Position numbers and translations under genes: made by a program
The notes under the pieces: generated by a model
What the model was told of the DNA's origin: nothing
What the model saw: the letters and a program-made list of their open reading frames with translations, nothing else
Database searches by the model: none
In this document: positions 10,990-23,334 of the stretch, piece after piece
How the letters are laid out: each line of letters begins with the position of its first letter
Position numbering within the stretch: position 1 is the stretch's first letter
From: Antennarius striatus
Lineage: Eukaryota > Chordata > Actinopteri > Lophiiformes > Antennariidae
Assembly: GCF_040054535.1 (NCBI RefSeq)
Contig: NC_090781.1
Span: 3,117,501-3,181,500 of the forward strand
DNA: 64,000 nucleotides
Direction: 5' to 3'

Positions 10990-12416
10990 TCCAGCGTGTG
11001 CCTGGACATCAGGCCATTGAGTCTGTCGTCTAGTTTCTGCATGATCTTCCTCCATCTCCTCAGCCTCCTCGCCCTCCTCATGTGACACGTGCCCCTTTTC
11101 AATCCAGGACCTTATAACACACTTCATGAACTCCAGGTGCGTTTTGTTGATCCCTGGGTTCCTGGACCTGAACAACACATAGGCATTGTACACACAAATC
11201 TGGAACAAATACACAAATTTTTTTGTCCAGTTTTGAATTTTCCTGATGAAGGGGTAGTACGCAATGTTCTGGTCAAGTTTGTCCACCCCATTCATGCAGG
11301 AATTGTACTGTACCACACACTCCGGTTTGAGCTGTGCCACTTTGTACCGCTGACCCTTCTGCCACACCTCCACCCTCCGCATCCTGTCGTTGTGGCAGGT
11401 TGTAATCATCCTCACCAGGCGCTTGTCCTGCCAGGCCAAGACCAGTACCCGGCCGTTGTGTCGCACCACCTTCCCCTCCTCACCCAAGTCTGTCTTTGAC
11501 GGCTCTCTGATAATCTGTGGTTCCCCACTGTTTTTGCTCGGAGTTCCACAGACATTAGTTGTTTTTTTTTACATAACTGCTCACACAGTTTGACAGAGTT
11601 ATAAAAATTGTCCATGAATATTGTGTACCCCTGCTCGGTCAGGCGGTCAAGGAGGGAGAACACAATGTCCGGGAGTGTGCTCGGCTGGCCAACATAAGGC
11701 AACATATTATAACAATAGCCAGTCCGCGAGTCACACAAAATATAAGATTTGATGCCATATTTGACTGGCTTCTGAGGGTTGTAAACCCTGAAGTTCAGGT
11801 GGCCACGCCACTGCAACATCCCCTCATCTATGCAAATGTTTTCATGGGGCTGATACAGCTCTTTGAATTTAGAAATAATAGAATCAAGGACAGGACGCAC
11901 TTTATAAAGTTCATCTCCAGCATCCTGTGAGGCATTGTCATTGAAGTGGAGAAACTTCCTAATCAGCTGGAACCTGTTGCGTGGCATGGTGTTGTTGAAG
12001 TACGGAGTGGCTTCCAGTGGATCCTCACTCCAGTACATGCTGAGGCTGGGCTTCTTTATGTAGCCGGTGAGGAACGTAAGCCCAAAGTATTTTTTGAGCT
12101 CTGGAACTGTCACCGGTTTCCACACCCTCTCTCTGGAGTGTGGCAGAGCTTCAGGATGTGCCTGTATAAACTGCCGTGCTGGTCTGAGAGGCAATGTGAC
12201 CCAGCAGCTCGTCAGTCAGAAACGGCTCCAGGAAATCAACCGGCTGGTCCGAATCCAGGCCTGCAGCCGCATTCTGGGGACCAGGGGTTGCCACGAATGG
12301 GAACTTAGTGGGTTCCCAGCCACCATGACCCCAAACACCAGCATCCACCTCCAGTGATTGGCGTCCCCTTGCACCTCTCCCTCTTGCAGATGCACGTCCT
12401 CTACTTGTTTCAGGGA
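10990..12416 (-). pseudogene. PB1 transposase exon 2, degraded
   Basis: The DDE_Tnp_1_7 catalytic aspartates are visible: the first in ICIDEGMLQWRG, the second in TIFMDNFYNS, the third in NGVDKLDQ. A short deletion near 12,180 and frameshifts near 11,560 break the frame. The Cys-rich C-terminal tail seen in PB2 is deleted: the frame runs from PDVQAHAGT straight into the terminal non-coding sequence. It is the most damaged of the four main copies. Confidence 0.88.
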
Positions 12417-12460
12417 CTGTAAAATATAGAAATAAATATACAATTTTACACAACATATAT

Positions 12461-12815
12461 TCATTCATTCATTCATTTTCCAACCTGCTTAATCCGCTAA
12501 CGCAGGTGGCGGGGTAGCCAGTGCCTATCCTGGCAGTCTCAGGGTGTGAGGCGGGGGACACTCCGGGCACGACGCCAGTGTACTGCGGAGCCACATAGAA
12601 ACAATCATTCACACACACACTCACTCCTATGGTCAATTTGGGACCGGCCAATCAACCTGAAGCGCATGCTTTTGGAGGTGGGAGGAAGCCGGAGAACCCG
12701 GAGAGAACCCACGCAGACACGGGGAGAGCATGCGAACTCCGCACAGAGCTGGACTCGACCCGGGTCCGCCGTGTTGTGAGGCAGCAGCGCTAACCACTGC
12801 GCCACCGTGCCGCCC
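12461..12815 (-). mobile_element. Retroposon (L2/CR1-type LINE 3' end or SINE) inserted in PB1 intron
   Basis: On the minus strand it begins GGCGGCACGGTGGCGCAGTG and ends in an (ATGA)n tail (plus: ATTCATTCATTC at 12,461-12,475). It is flanked by an 11-bp duplication ACAACATATAT (12,450-12,460 and 12,816-12,826). This sequence type is very common in fish genomes. No coding region is present. The exact family is uncertain. Confidence 0.8.
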
Positions 12816-12835
12816 ACAACATATATATACACTGT

Positions 12836-13340
12836 AAACAATTGTCATGTAAATTAACTGAAAAATACTGGCAGCAGAGTTGCCTGCAATTTACTGTTCA
12901 ATTAACAGTAAAAAACTAAAATCAACTTACCAGTCTGTTACTGTAATAATAAACACACACAAAGTGTATTTTCTTAATTTACGGTAAACTACTGGCAGAA
13001 GTGTTGCCAGCAAATTACCATCTTTCTAGTTTTCTTACTGTAAACTTAGTTTATTACTATTATTGTCATGTACTAAAACATGATTTTGCTGATTTTACAG
13101 TATAGGTCTACAGTATTGTTTTGTTTTTTAAATTGGCAATAAACTTTTCACTATAATATCAAATACAGTACTAATTAGTCATTTTTCTAAAAAGAGCATA
13201 TTAGTGGCAGTACTGATTCCAATCACCATGAAGTAAGCAGTCTTTACTGTAACCTTGATTTGCAATTTTAATGTGACATGTGCAATATATAATGAATGAC
13301 TAAGTTAACTAAAACATAGCAGTGAAAAAAGAAATTCAAA
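12836..13340. repeat. Diverged short repeats (ACTGGCAG..GTTGCC type)
   Basis: The motifs TACTGGCAGCAGAGTTGCC (12,868) and CTACTGGCAGAAGTGTTGCC (12,988) recur with TTTACTGT/ACAGTAA blocks between them. This resembles subterminal repeats of large fish DNA transposons. No terminal inverted repeat could be pinned. AT-rich, no gene seen. Confidence 0.45.
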
Positions 13341-13415
13341 TGAAGAGACTTACAAAATATGACCAATGATGCCACCCATTATTTAAGCAGCAAGGTGAAA
13401 TGCAATTATCCACCA

Positions 13416-13556
13416 GAAACCATACGAACAACTGTTGAAACTGGCGAGATGAAGGTCTGTGTGTTGTCACGGGGAAGATTTGGGACCACCATCACCTCTG
13501 TTGCAGATCCAAAGGGAGACGATTTCTGAGATGTAGCCATTGATGCACCACTGTAG
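13416..13556 (-). other. Possible 3' coding exon of unknown gene
   Basis: On minus, an acceptor (CTATCCTACAG-like) precedes an open stretch reading MATSQKSSPFGSATEV and continuing about 30 more codons (NLPRDNTQTFISPV) to a stop near 13,416. It lies downstream of the SAMD3-like stop codon, so it could be an alternative last exon or chance. No domain is recognised. Confidence 0.3.
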
Positions 13557-13971
13557 GATAATAAAAAGGGGGCTGTGTTCATTTACCTTGGTAAAAGAGA
13601 CTCAGGGATTCACAACAATTAAAGCCAAGTGAGACAGTGTTCAGAAAGATGCAGGCCCCATTTCTACTAGTTTTTACGTCTGTGTTCAAGGAGAGCCAGA
13701 GTAGCTGGCTGGTTACATTTGCAGGGGTAGCACTCTAAAATCTACACTAAAGCCCGCCTCACCCCTCCACCAGGAAGCTCCTTTTTACTTGCTGCAGAAT
13801 AATGGAACTAAAAGGGGCTTTGGTATGCTGCAAAATAGTAATTCTACAGCATAAATACCCAATTTTTTAAAATGAAATGTAGAAAATTTACCAGACAGGC
13901 AAACAAGAACACATAAACTAAGACGGTGTCAAAAAGTCATGGCTGCGTTTATGTAGAGAGCTTTCACTGAC

Positions 13972-16930
13972 CTATATGAAATTCCACTCAAAGTCTACGA
14001 GGTTCTTCAGAAGACTGGACACACGGGGATTCACTGTTTCAGACTTCTTCTGAACAACTTTTCCTGTCTTTTTGGAGACCATCTTGCCCCGGCTGGCCTT
14101 GGTACCTCTCTGGGTTGATCCCAATGAAGCGCCTGAAAACACAGAAGTCTGACATTAGAGGTTGGATTGAAATTAAGTCTATATAGAGTAGGGCTGAATG
14201 ACAGTAGCAAAATCAAATGTCAAAACATTTTTGCCCAAATACCTCAATATCAATGTTATGCTGCAATTGTACAAATGGCTATCGGTGGTTTCATAAGATA
14301 TTTGCATAAATGTTTGATAGAAAATCATTGGAAATTTGAATATGATGACCAAAGACTAGAAAAAAGTACTGGAATGGCTGCAACAGTTTCATAATTTCAG
14401 ACAACTGCATGTCTTTACTGTAAAGCAGCCTTTTAAAACAGGAAAAAGCAGCAGTTATGGCAGGATTACTGGAAATAGGAGTATGAAAAAAGTGTTGCAC
14501 ATTTGGTATGTCAATATTTACAGTGATTCCTCATTACTCGTGGTTAATGCATTCCAGGACCATCTGCAAATAACAAAATTCCACCATATTGCGACAAACT
14601 ATTTTATTATTTACGTTAATTTAAACATTTATGAACCCTCCCCGTACTGATATTAAACCACCTTCTATCTGTATTACCTTTTCCCACACTCTTATAGACT
14701 GTTTAAAGCACTTTTGTATTAAAGAAAAGAGTTTTTTTAAAACATGGAACAGAACCATAATTCTGAGTCTTGGAACGTAGGGCATTTTCGGATGCTGTCA
14801 GCTAATAGAATGCATGTACGGTATCACGTGACTTTCTTCTTCTTTCGGCTTTTCCCTTCAGGGGTCTCCACAGCCAATCAGTGTCCTCCATCTAGCCCTG
14901 TCTTCTCCATCCTCTTCTCTCACACCAACTACCTACATGTCCTCTTTCACTACATCCATAAACCTCCTCTTTGGTCTTCCTCTAGGCCTCCTGCCTACGT
15001 GACTACCTACTAAAAATATGCGATGATGCGAAGCCAGGCATCTTGAAGTGCGAATGCGTGAGGGATTATTGTACAGTATTTCTTTTTTTATATAAGTGAA
15101 TTTTAGGCCTTCTTCAAGATCAATAATAGCAGAACACAAACATTGCTATGTTGTATAAGATCCTAGTGATAGATCTGATGATGATTAAAAATTCATGTTC
15201 CACCATTACGATGAAAAAGAAAATCAAGAATCCTCCATCAAATCAAATGACATTAATTATGGTTCTGTTTTACTGAGTGTAGCAAAGTCTTCCCAGTGAG
15301 GTAGCATTGACAATACCAGGGCCCTGGCTCTGTTAGAATGGAATGCAACCTTAGTTAATGTCATCAATATCACCTGTGCAATAACATGTCAAATTGACTG
15401 CTGTTAAAAAGATCTGTTAAAGGAATCTGATTATAAAAGATTTACCTTTGAATGAATTCAAGTGTGCAGGCAACCTCCCCTTGGTACTGTAGGTTAAAGA
15501 TGTAGTACACTGAGAACAGAGCAGCACCCCGTCACAAATGTTGGCTGGATGCCCTCAAACAGGATGTGACCCTCAAGGCTGATCATCCAGCGTCCAGCAC
15601 TCACATGCTTTGTTCCACCTGAATGTGAAATTAGACTTTCAGACAGTATTTTGAGTCGTATACATATATGTGGTTAGAATAATATTCATTCTTAATTAAA
15701 TACAGATAACTTTAGAATCTCATCTGATATGAAAAATATAGTAGAATATATCAATTCACTAAACGCATACCAAGCAGTATTAGACGAGGAGTCGTGGGTA
15801 GGTTGAGGGTCTTCTCAACATCAGCCACTGTGGCAGAACTCTGTAGGAGACAATAAAATTGTAGTGAGAATATTAGTTTCATAATATGATTTTTAAGATG
15901 GCAACAATTAAATCCATAAAAATGATGAAAGCAGAAAAATGAACTTAAATCTGCAAGAAGGATAAGCCCATTTGTGGTCTCGGTGAAATGGGCCATCAGC
16001 AGCTGGACAACATGGAGTGCCACGCCGTTGTTCTCACCTTGGTAGATGACAGCCTTGACATCTTTATTAGTTGATTTGCTACGGAAGTATTCTATGATCG
16101 CTCTTCCACATTCTTCCATGGCAAGCTCCAAGAGACGTAGCACATTGATGTCTGTGAGAATAAATGGACCTCTGATTGAAGAGGTAAGGCCCTTTGCTTC
16201 ATGTATCTTCAATAGCAGGAGCTGGAATCGCATTGATATGGCGACGCAGTAGACAGAATGTGGTCTCCATGAGACTACAGACCTCTGCTCTTTCAATCCC
16301 ACCTGCACCTTCCTGTCTATAGATCTCCTCCAGTCTTTGGCGTTTTTGCTCCAGAGTATCATCAGTCTCACCTGGTGGGAGATCTGGCTGAAACCTAGTA
16401 CATCCATATGTGTCAGTGGGCCCCCTCTTGCTCACAGAGCTGGATCCAGAACACCTTGTGGCTCGGTGATGAGCAAAGCTGCTGTCACTGTTTAAGTTCT
16501 TAATACGGGTTTTCACCTGAATAAGAAGTGAAGTATGACCACCTGCCATAAGTGAGCCATCTGGGAAAATGTCAGCAAAACTCTGTGGGTACTGCTTCAC
16601 AATGTTTCGACAAACTGTGAGACACTGGGAACATGTTGGGTTTGCTTCGTATTTCCTCATTTCGTCCGCCAGCACTCTCACCATCTGACGCCGCTCTGCT
16701 GGGGTTGGTCTTTGTCCACTGGCAATGGCTGAACGAATCTCTGGTGGCATGTGATCCCATGGCACTTGGAATTTTTCTGGCCATGTCTTGGGTATCTGGG
16801 ATGGAGACCCTCTGTTGCTTAGGCTGCTCAATTCTGACAAATCAGACGATGACGTGGATGGCAAGGAAGATGGGCTGGATAGTGGTGAAGTGTATTATAG
16901 TGGTGATGGGCTAGAGAGTGTGGTGGGACT
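13972..16930 (-). pseudogene. SAMD3-like multi-exon gene copy
   Basis: The segment matches the C-terminal body of the fish 'sterile alpha motif domain-containing protein 3-like' multigene family. Exon A (about 16,930-15,945) codes WPEKFQVPWDHMPPEIR, PTPAERRQMVRVLADEM, ARCSQC-like NIVKQYPQSF and, after a frameshift near 16,200, ECGRAIIEYFR and LLMAHFTE. Exon B (about 15,842-15,776) codes ATVADVEKTLNLPTTPRL. Exon C (about 15,619-15,446) codes AGRWMISLEGHILFEG and YYIFNLQYQGEVACTLEF. Exon D (14,132-13,972) codes RFIGINPERGTKASRG and ends DFEWNFI. Splice sites at B, C and D look normal. No SAM domain is seen. The family's function is not known to me. The frameshift makes this a likely pseudogene. 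Confidence 0.65.
14829..15005 (-). mobile_element. LINE ORF2 C-terminal remnant in a SAMD3-like intron
   Basis: On minus it reads GRRPRGRPKRRFMDVVKEDM and then, in broken frame, GEDRARWR and PLKGKAERRR, followed by a GAAGAAGAAG tail. This is the common C-terminal end of a fish LINE family (RTE- or L2-like; class uncertain). The same element end recurs at 58,757-58,826. Confidence 0.6.
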
Positions 16931-16934
16931 TCCT

Positions 16935-18351
16935 ATCACAGTGACATCTAAAGTGATCATTGGGACATATTGAGCAAAACATTCTTTGCCTGTCTCATTC
17001 TGTCCCAAGCAAATGGGCAATGGCTCAACATGGATTTTCTTCTCTGGTCAGTTTTCAGTGTCTTTGTGTTGCAAGCCCTCAAGAGATCTTCAGTTTTTAG
17101 GACATCAATTACTGTGCTAATGTCAGTTTCTGGTACCCCAAGTCCAATCAGTTTTTCTTTCAGTTTAAAAAGTAAGTGTGACTGGCTGATATCATGTATT
17201 TCCTGAAACTCTTCAAGAATTGCCTGAATAACAGAGGATGGGAGCAACAACTTGGCTTGCAGTTTAAGGTAAAACAGAGCTAAATTTTCCAAAAACTCTG
17301 CCGCATCAGCATTTTCTGGACAGACATCTGATTGCTCACCACTTACATCACTGGAAGCACTGTCAATATCAAACTGTTCATTCCATACATTACATTCCAT
17401 ACATTACTGTCATGTGAAGTATTTGGCTATACAACCAAAGCCCAGACAACAGAATCAACCAAACCATCCTCAGAACTTTATTTTATTTATTTTATTTTTT
17501 ATTTATTTTTATATAGCCCAGATTCACAAACAATGTCTCAAAGGGCTTTACAATCTGCACATGGACGATATCCCTCTGACCTTTGTGCACTGCAAGCAGT
17601 GCGACCCTCGCATCGGATAAGGAACAACTCCCCCCAAAACCCTTTTAACAGGGGAAAAAATGGATGGGAGAAACCTCAGGAAGACTGCAGAGGAGGGACC
17701 CCTCTTCCAGGAGTGGACAGACGAAGCAATAGATACCGCATGTACAGATTAACAACACAATAATAATAACAGTAACAACAGTAACAATAAATGTATAACA
17801 AAGGCACGCCGATCCTCCAGTAGAGCGAGTCACCACCAGCCGATGAAGCACACAGAGGTCACCGATTGCCGAGGATCCACCACTCTGAGGACAGACCAAA
17901 CAGTGCCTAAGTCATTGAGCTCAAAAAAGTTATAGTCAAGGTTACACTGGCAAAACGGTTTGTGTTTTCTAGACATATGTGACGTGAATGTTGATATCAC
18001 TCGAAACTGCTTGTCACATTGCCTAAATGGACAAGCAACAGATTTCCCCTCTTTAATATGCATTTTCAGATGAGAGAACAAACTTGTCAAATTCTCACAA
18101 GTAACACTGCAACAGTGAACGTGACATGTTAGCTCAGTTGCACCACATAACCTTGGCCCAACAACAAGTCGGCTGACTTTATGATGTCTGTAAGCATGGG
18201 ATTTAAATGCAGCAAAATTTTGGAATATCTTTCTGCAGTCAGGCAAGGCACACTTGAAAATTGAGTTTGGGATATTCCTATGAATTCTCATGTGCCTTAC
18301 ATGTGCCAATACAGTGCTACACTCAGTAGCACAGACCTGGCAGGAGAACAT
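16935..18351 (-). pseudogene. C2H2 zinc-finger protein fragment (multicopy fish family)
   Basis: An N-terminal segment at 18,351-17,900 carries four C2H2-like fingers (CQVCATECSTVLAHVRHMRIH, split here by my reading at CQVC..H..H; CALPDCRKIF..H..H; CHVHCCSVTCENL..H; CPFRQCDKQF..H..H) and ends at FFELND. After an interspersed repeat, 17,400-16,957 continues LQAKLLLPSSVIQAILEEF and QSHLLFKLKEKL, then KECFAQYVPM in a shifted frame. These motifs are typical of a multicopy fish protein family of unknown function. The frame then runs into the SAMD3-like exon without an obvious boundary. The repeat insertion, frameshift and truncation indicate a pseudogene. Confidence 0.6.
17480..17830. mobile_element. 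Interspersed repeat between the two C2H2-family coding blocks
   Basis: It opens with a TTTATTT-rich stretch and TATATAGCCCAGATTCACAA, followed by the CTCAAAGGGCTTTACAATCTG and AGGAAGACTGCAGAGGAGGG blocks. This is a widespread fish repeat resembling a LINE 3' end. Its edges were read from where the gene-family reading frames stop and start. Confidence 0.55.
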
Positions 18352-18949
18352 TTGGACAGCAAATCCAACAAAAAAAACAGATGATACAAAAACAAAAAAA
18401 AAGTTTAAGCCTAGTATGTCGTTTGTTGGTCACAAAGTCAGTGTCACTTTCAATATTCTTAACTCATTGACTTACAGACACTTTCAGAGCGGACAGCTCC
18501 CCAGTGCCAGAGATTTTGAGCATTTTCACTGAATTTTGAAGGCCCACGAAATATTCATTTTTTTAGGCTACATAAACATTCCACATATCACCAGAAACTT
18601 TAGACTGTCTTCTTTCATCAGAAAAAAAAAATTAGTTTCTAGCATCTATGTTTAGTTATTGCCCGTAGAACACAGGGTGGTTTCAGCAAAAACGGCTGAT
18701 TTTGACCAGAAAACTGAGATAATGACGTTTTACTGCAGAGAAGCAAATTCAAGCAAAACTCCAACGTCAAACTTCTGAAAATACTTTTACTTATTGAAAC
18801 AATGCAAACAACATTAGAAAAAACATTTTTGATGAACAAATGATTTTATAACAATTTTGAAAATTAGACAAAACATAAGAAAGTACATTCATTTCACTCT
18901 CAACTGTCAGAACCATTTACAGGAGAGAATGTGTGGGTGTGTGGGTGTA

Positions 18950-20565
18950 ATCAATGATATTTTTTTTGAGTGTGATACGCAGTGAAGCATTCTCCTGCAT
19001 GCAGGGGAATACGAGAGGCCTTGCACCACATCCTGGTCTCACTCCTCCCACCCCTTCTAACACACACCCGACATTTCCTTGAGGGATGTGCCTTCTTTGT
19101 GGTGGCCCTCAAACGTTCCAGCTTGTGCCTGGACATCAGGCCATCGAGTCTGCCTTCTGGGTCTCTGTTTCTGAGTGACCTGGTTTGCAGCACGTCTTCG
19201 ACCTCCATCTCCTCGCCCTCCTCATGTGACACGTACCCCTTTTCAGTCCAGGACCTTGCAATATCCTTCATGAAATCAAGGTGCGATTTCTTGATCCCTG
19301 GGTTCCTGGACCTGAACAACAAATAGGCATTGTACACACAAATCTGGAACAAATAGGCGACAAACTTTTTTGTCCAGTTTTGAGTTTTCCTGATGAAGGG
19401 GTAGTACGCAATGTTCTGGTCTAGTTTGTCCACCCCATTCATGCAGGAATTGTACTGTACCACACACTCCGGTTTGAGCTGTGCCACTTTGTCCCGCTGA
19501 CCCTTCTGCCACACCTCCACCCTCTGCATCCTGTCGTTGTGGCAGGTTGTTATCATCCTCACCAGGCGCTTGTCCTGCCAGGCCAAGACCAGTACCCGGC
19601 CGTTGTGTCGCACCACCTTCCCCTCCTCACCCAAGTCTGTCTTTGACGGCTCTCTGATGATCTGTGGTTCGCCACGGTTTTTCCTGAGGGTTCCACAAAC
19701 ATTAGTCTTTTTTTTACACAACTGCTCACACAGTTTTACAGAATTATAAAAATTGTCCATGAATATTGTGTACCCCTGCTCGGTCAGGCGGTCAAGGAGG
19801 GAGAACACATGTCTGGGAGTGTGCTCGGCTGGCCAACATAAGGCAACATATTATAACAATAGCCAGTCCGCGAGTCACACAAAATATAAGGTTTTATGCC
19901 ATATTTGACTGGCTTCTGAGGGTTGTAAAACCCTGAAGTTCAAGCGGCCACGCCACTGCAACATCCCCTCATCAATGCAAATGTTTTCATGGGGCTGATA
20001 CAGCTCTTTGAATTTGGAAATAATTGAATCAAGGACAGGACGCACTTTATAAAGTTTATCTCCAGCATCCTGTGAGGCATTGTCATTGAAGTGGAGAAAC
20101 TTCCCAATTAGCTGGAACCTGTTGCGTGGCATGGTGTTGTTGAAGTACGGAATGGCTTCCAGTGGATCCTCACTCCAGTACATGCTGAGGCTGGGCTTCT
20201 TTATGTAGCCGGTGAGGAACGTAAGACCCAAGTATTTTTTGAGCTCTGGAACGTTCACCGGTTTCAACACCCTCTCTCTGGAGTGTGGCAGAGCTTCAGG
20301 ATGTGCCTGTATAAACTGCCGTGCATACAGGTTGGTCTGAGACGCAATGTGACCCAGCAGCTCGTCAGTGAGAAACAGCTCCACGAAGTCAACCGGCTGG
20401 TCTGAATCCAGGTCTGCAGCCGCATTCATGGGACCAGGGGTTGCCACGAATGGGAACTTAGTGGGTTTCCAGCCATCATGACTCCAAACACCTGCATCCA
20501 CCTCCAGTGATTGGCGTCTCCTCGCACCTCTCCCTCTTGCAGGTGCACGTCCTCTACTCGTTTTA
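18950..20565 (-). pseudogene. PB2 transposase exon 2, two single-base-scale frameshifts
   Basis: A DDE_Tnp_1_7 (piggyBac) transposase that cuts and pastes at TTAA. The acceptor TATTTTACAG precedes the exon. The DDD residues are in ICIDEGMLQWRG, TIFMDNFYNSV and NGVDKLDQN. The C-terminal Cys-rich finger is complete (CRVCVRRGGR, MWCK, HAGECFTAYH). Frame breaks lie near 19,930 (an extra A in GGTTGTAAAACCC) and near 19,810 (a missing base in ACACATGTCTGG). Otherwise all family motifs are kept, which suggests recent loss of function. Confidence 0.93.
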
Positions 20566-20866
20566 GGGACTGTAAAATATAGAAATATACAATTTTACAC
20601 TATATATATGTATGCTTGAAATAAGTAGGATATCATTTTACACAACATATATATATATATTATATACACACATGCCTGAAATATGTACCATTCTACAAAA
20701 CACACACACACACACACATATTATACATATATACACACACTTGCCTGAAATAAGTACCATTTTACACAAAAGAGTAATACATTCATGGATGGGGAACAAC
20801 TTATGCGGGGTGGAGGGCCGACGCGTGTTTTTTACATCATGCAACAAAGTAGCAAAATAGTTACCT

Positions 20867-21243
20867 TTGCTCCTCAGCTCCTCCGTGGGCTCCCCCAGGT
20901 CTGGGGAGGACTCCCTGCTGCTTTCTGACGGAATCCATTCAGATGACGAGTCCGGGTCCGGTTCAGAGTCAGAACTGTCACCGGACAGACGCAGCGGAGA
21001 ACTCTCCGCAGCGGCGCTCCCACGTGGGACGCCGCCGAACTGCGGGGGGCCCCCGCTACAACCCGCCACGCTTTCCTCGCCTCCGATCCGGTCTTCAACC
21101 TCCTTGGGTGCATCTCCTGCACCCCCCCGATCCTTACCGCTCTCGCTCATTTTCACAGCAGCTACACTGCCAGACAAGCTCTGTGCCAGTGTGAGCTGCT
21201 TGAATCTGCCTCCTCCACATGCTTTCGCCTTGCGCTTCGCCAT
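20867..21243 (-). CDS. PB2 transposase exon 1 (N-terminal region)
   Basis: The start MAKRKAKACGGGRFKQL is at 21,243. The exon is rich in Ser, Asp, Glu and Gly (SGDSSDSEPDPDSSSEW) and is probably disordered, as is common for piggyBac N-termini. It ends at the donor AAAG|GTAACT near 20,867, joining across an intron of about 300 bp to exon 2. The same exon is present in PB3, PB4 and the PB5 remnant. The sequence upstream (21,250-21,488) holds the promoter and terminal repeat. Confidence 0.8.
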
Positions 21244-21488
21244 TTTGCTCTCTACTACTGCCCCAACACCGACGCTTCTTCGTCGTTTTATCTGGTGATC
21301 TAGGGTGTGAAACACTGCCCCCGACCGGAATAAATGGAATACAAGGCTGAAAATCACACAGAATGTGCGAAACGCTTTGATCTAACGTTCCCTATAAAAA
21401 ACGCCTAAGACGAAATATCTTGTCTTTGGCACTCAACGTTTGGATTCTATAAGACGAAATATTTCGTCTTTGGCACTCTGAGAGTTAA

Positions 21489-23330
21489 TTTATCATTACC
21501 GATTTGTGATTGAATCAAAAGTACATTTAAAATTGCTCTGCTCAAGTTAGTCTTTTAATGTTACAACTAATATCACCCATTTATGTGTAAATGCACATAA
21601 AAATGTGAACATCCTCAAATTATACAAAACAATGCTTCTAGCCAAAAAACAGCTGAACAAGCAAAAATCAGTATTATTTGGACTACTCAGAAATTGGTCT
21701 CACTTAAAAAAATGATGTTAGTCACAATTTGTGTAAGAATAGAAAAATAATAGTACCCAAGGATAAACTGGAACTGTAAAACAGCCCTGGCCTCTAATCC
21801 AGCTCAGCCAATGTAAGTAAAATACATTAAAATGGAAGACACACCAAGTGTTTCTCTCACTGCACAGTACAAAACAGTAACCTGAAAGCATACAACAACT
21901 CTTATAAGACATGGTAAAACGGATACTAAATACAAACTGCATTTGTATAGAGTACGCACTTACACTTGGAGGACAGGACTTGCAAATCTCTCTGATTGCA
22001 CAAAAGAAAAAAGTAACCTGAAAGTACATAAAACATCGTAAGTCAGGATTCGGGTTGTGCAATTTCGAGAAAATATCTTATTGCAATTTTTCTGGCTAAT
22101 ACTTATCCCTAGTTTTATAAGGCCATAGGTCCGCACGTAGCTGGTTCCTTTGAAAACGCTTTCTTTCCATACAGTTAGGACTATCGACTACATGACAACG
22201 CATCGGTGACAAAGACAGAGGTCTTTGAAAACGCGTTTTCAAAAAGCATAAGCGGTGTCCGGACCGAAAAAGCTTCGGATTCATTCATTCACGTCCCTCG
22301 CCAAAGACGCCGATGCCAGTTCTGGGTCAGACCGGGATCGGCTGTCTGCCGGTGGGAGAACTCTGTGATGGAGGTCCTCCAAGAGGGACGGCGTGAATTT
22401 CAACATCCCAGTCCTCTCTCCTGTCGTTGTCGGAGTTGTTACGGAGTTGTTCTGCTTATAAACATGTTGATCAACGCACTTATGCGGTTATGTGTGGATA
22501 GAGATTTTTCCATAACGATGCTGTGGGCGCAAATTTTACGCATTTTCAATGTATTGGCAAGAAATTCAGACGCAGCCGGTGACTTTGTGTTGGTTAGAAT
22601 TAAGAACCGGCAAACTTTCTGAGCTTAACACGTCAGCTATCACAGTGAAAAGTAAGATTGTCTCCAAAAAATAAAATATACTTAATCACCTTACGAATTC
22701 GAAAAAGTTGTCTAGACTCACTTTAGCTTCGTGGTAGGTTTAGCAATACTTTGCCGCTTTCGGCTCCATGGTTCACGTACCGCCCACTCCCTAGCTGACT
22801 GCCGCCACTGACTCCAACACACGCTGCCCTCCGTTACCTGTGCACCTGCATGATACGAGTTTGCCCTGGGTGACATGTGCTGCATGTGTGGCTTGCAAGT
22901 AGCAGCCTTTGCAATTAACTAACTATTTCAAATCGTGATTTCAGAAATTATTTTAATCGTTCAGCTAGCCGTACTCCACCACTGGAGTCCTATGCTAGCT
23001 TCTCCAGAAAAGTCCAAATTGACGGATCCCACCCGATAGTACAGCAAGTATCACCAGAAAAATAAACGTATTTTAACTTACCGTGTCTTCTGCTCGATTT
23101 GTGCATAAAGTACAACACAAAGTGCAGGATCCAGGTGGATATTAAGGTTAAATTTCTTTGGCGTCGACCGTGCTGCTCCTCTCCTACAGAAATACGGTAG
23201 TGTTCTGCATATACGGGGTCTGTTAGACGTGAATTCCAAATCACTCCCAGAATGCAACGCTATTTACGGTATATTTCAGTATTTTGTGGAAAACGGTAAC
23301 CCCCCAATAAATCTTGCCCAGAATGCATTG
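21489..23330. other. Unassigned sequence between PB2 and PB5
   Basis: AT-rich to 22,100. A direct repeat of CTTTGAAAACGC lies at about 22,151 and 22,223, with CpG-rich sequence to 22,450. At 23,060-23,090 a minus-strand donor-like CGGTAAGTTAAAATACG follows a short open stretch. It may be the 5' region of the C2H2/SAMD3-like segment. The last 100 bp (ACGGTATATTTCAGTATTTT, AATGCATTGTGG) resembles fish DNA-transposon termini. No gene is recognised. Confidence 0.35.
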
Positions 23331-23334
23331 TGGA

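Larger units (their letters stand above)
10643..12835 (-). mobile_element. piggyBac copy PB1, lacking exon 1 and the far end
   Basis: It begins at TTAA (10,643-10,646) with the family terminus (ACTCATTGACT, then AGTGCCAGAGATTTTGAGC) shared with PB2, PB3 and PB4. It reaches only into the intron (near 12,449), carries a retroposon there (12,461-12,815), and then changes to unrelated sequence. Exon 1 and the other terminus, present in PB2, PB3 and PB4, are absent. Confidence 0.88.
18459..21488 (-). mobile_element. piggyBac copy PB2, full length (3,030 bp)
   Basis: TTAA at 18,459-18,462 and TTAA at 21,485-21,488 bound the element. The termini are TTAACTCATTGACT on the left and, inverted, TTAACTCTCAGAGTGCCAAA on the right: imperfect inverted repeats sharing TTAACTC and a TGCCA core. 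The layout on minus is promoter, exon 1, an intron with CA/TA microsatellites, then exon 2. It inserted just 5' of the C2H2 fragment. Confidence 0.95.
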
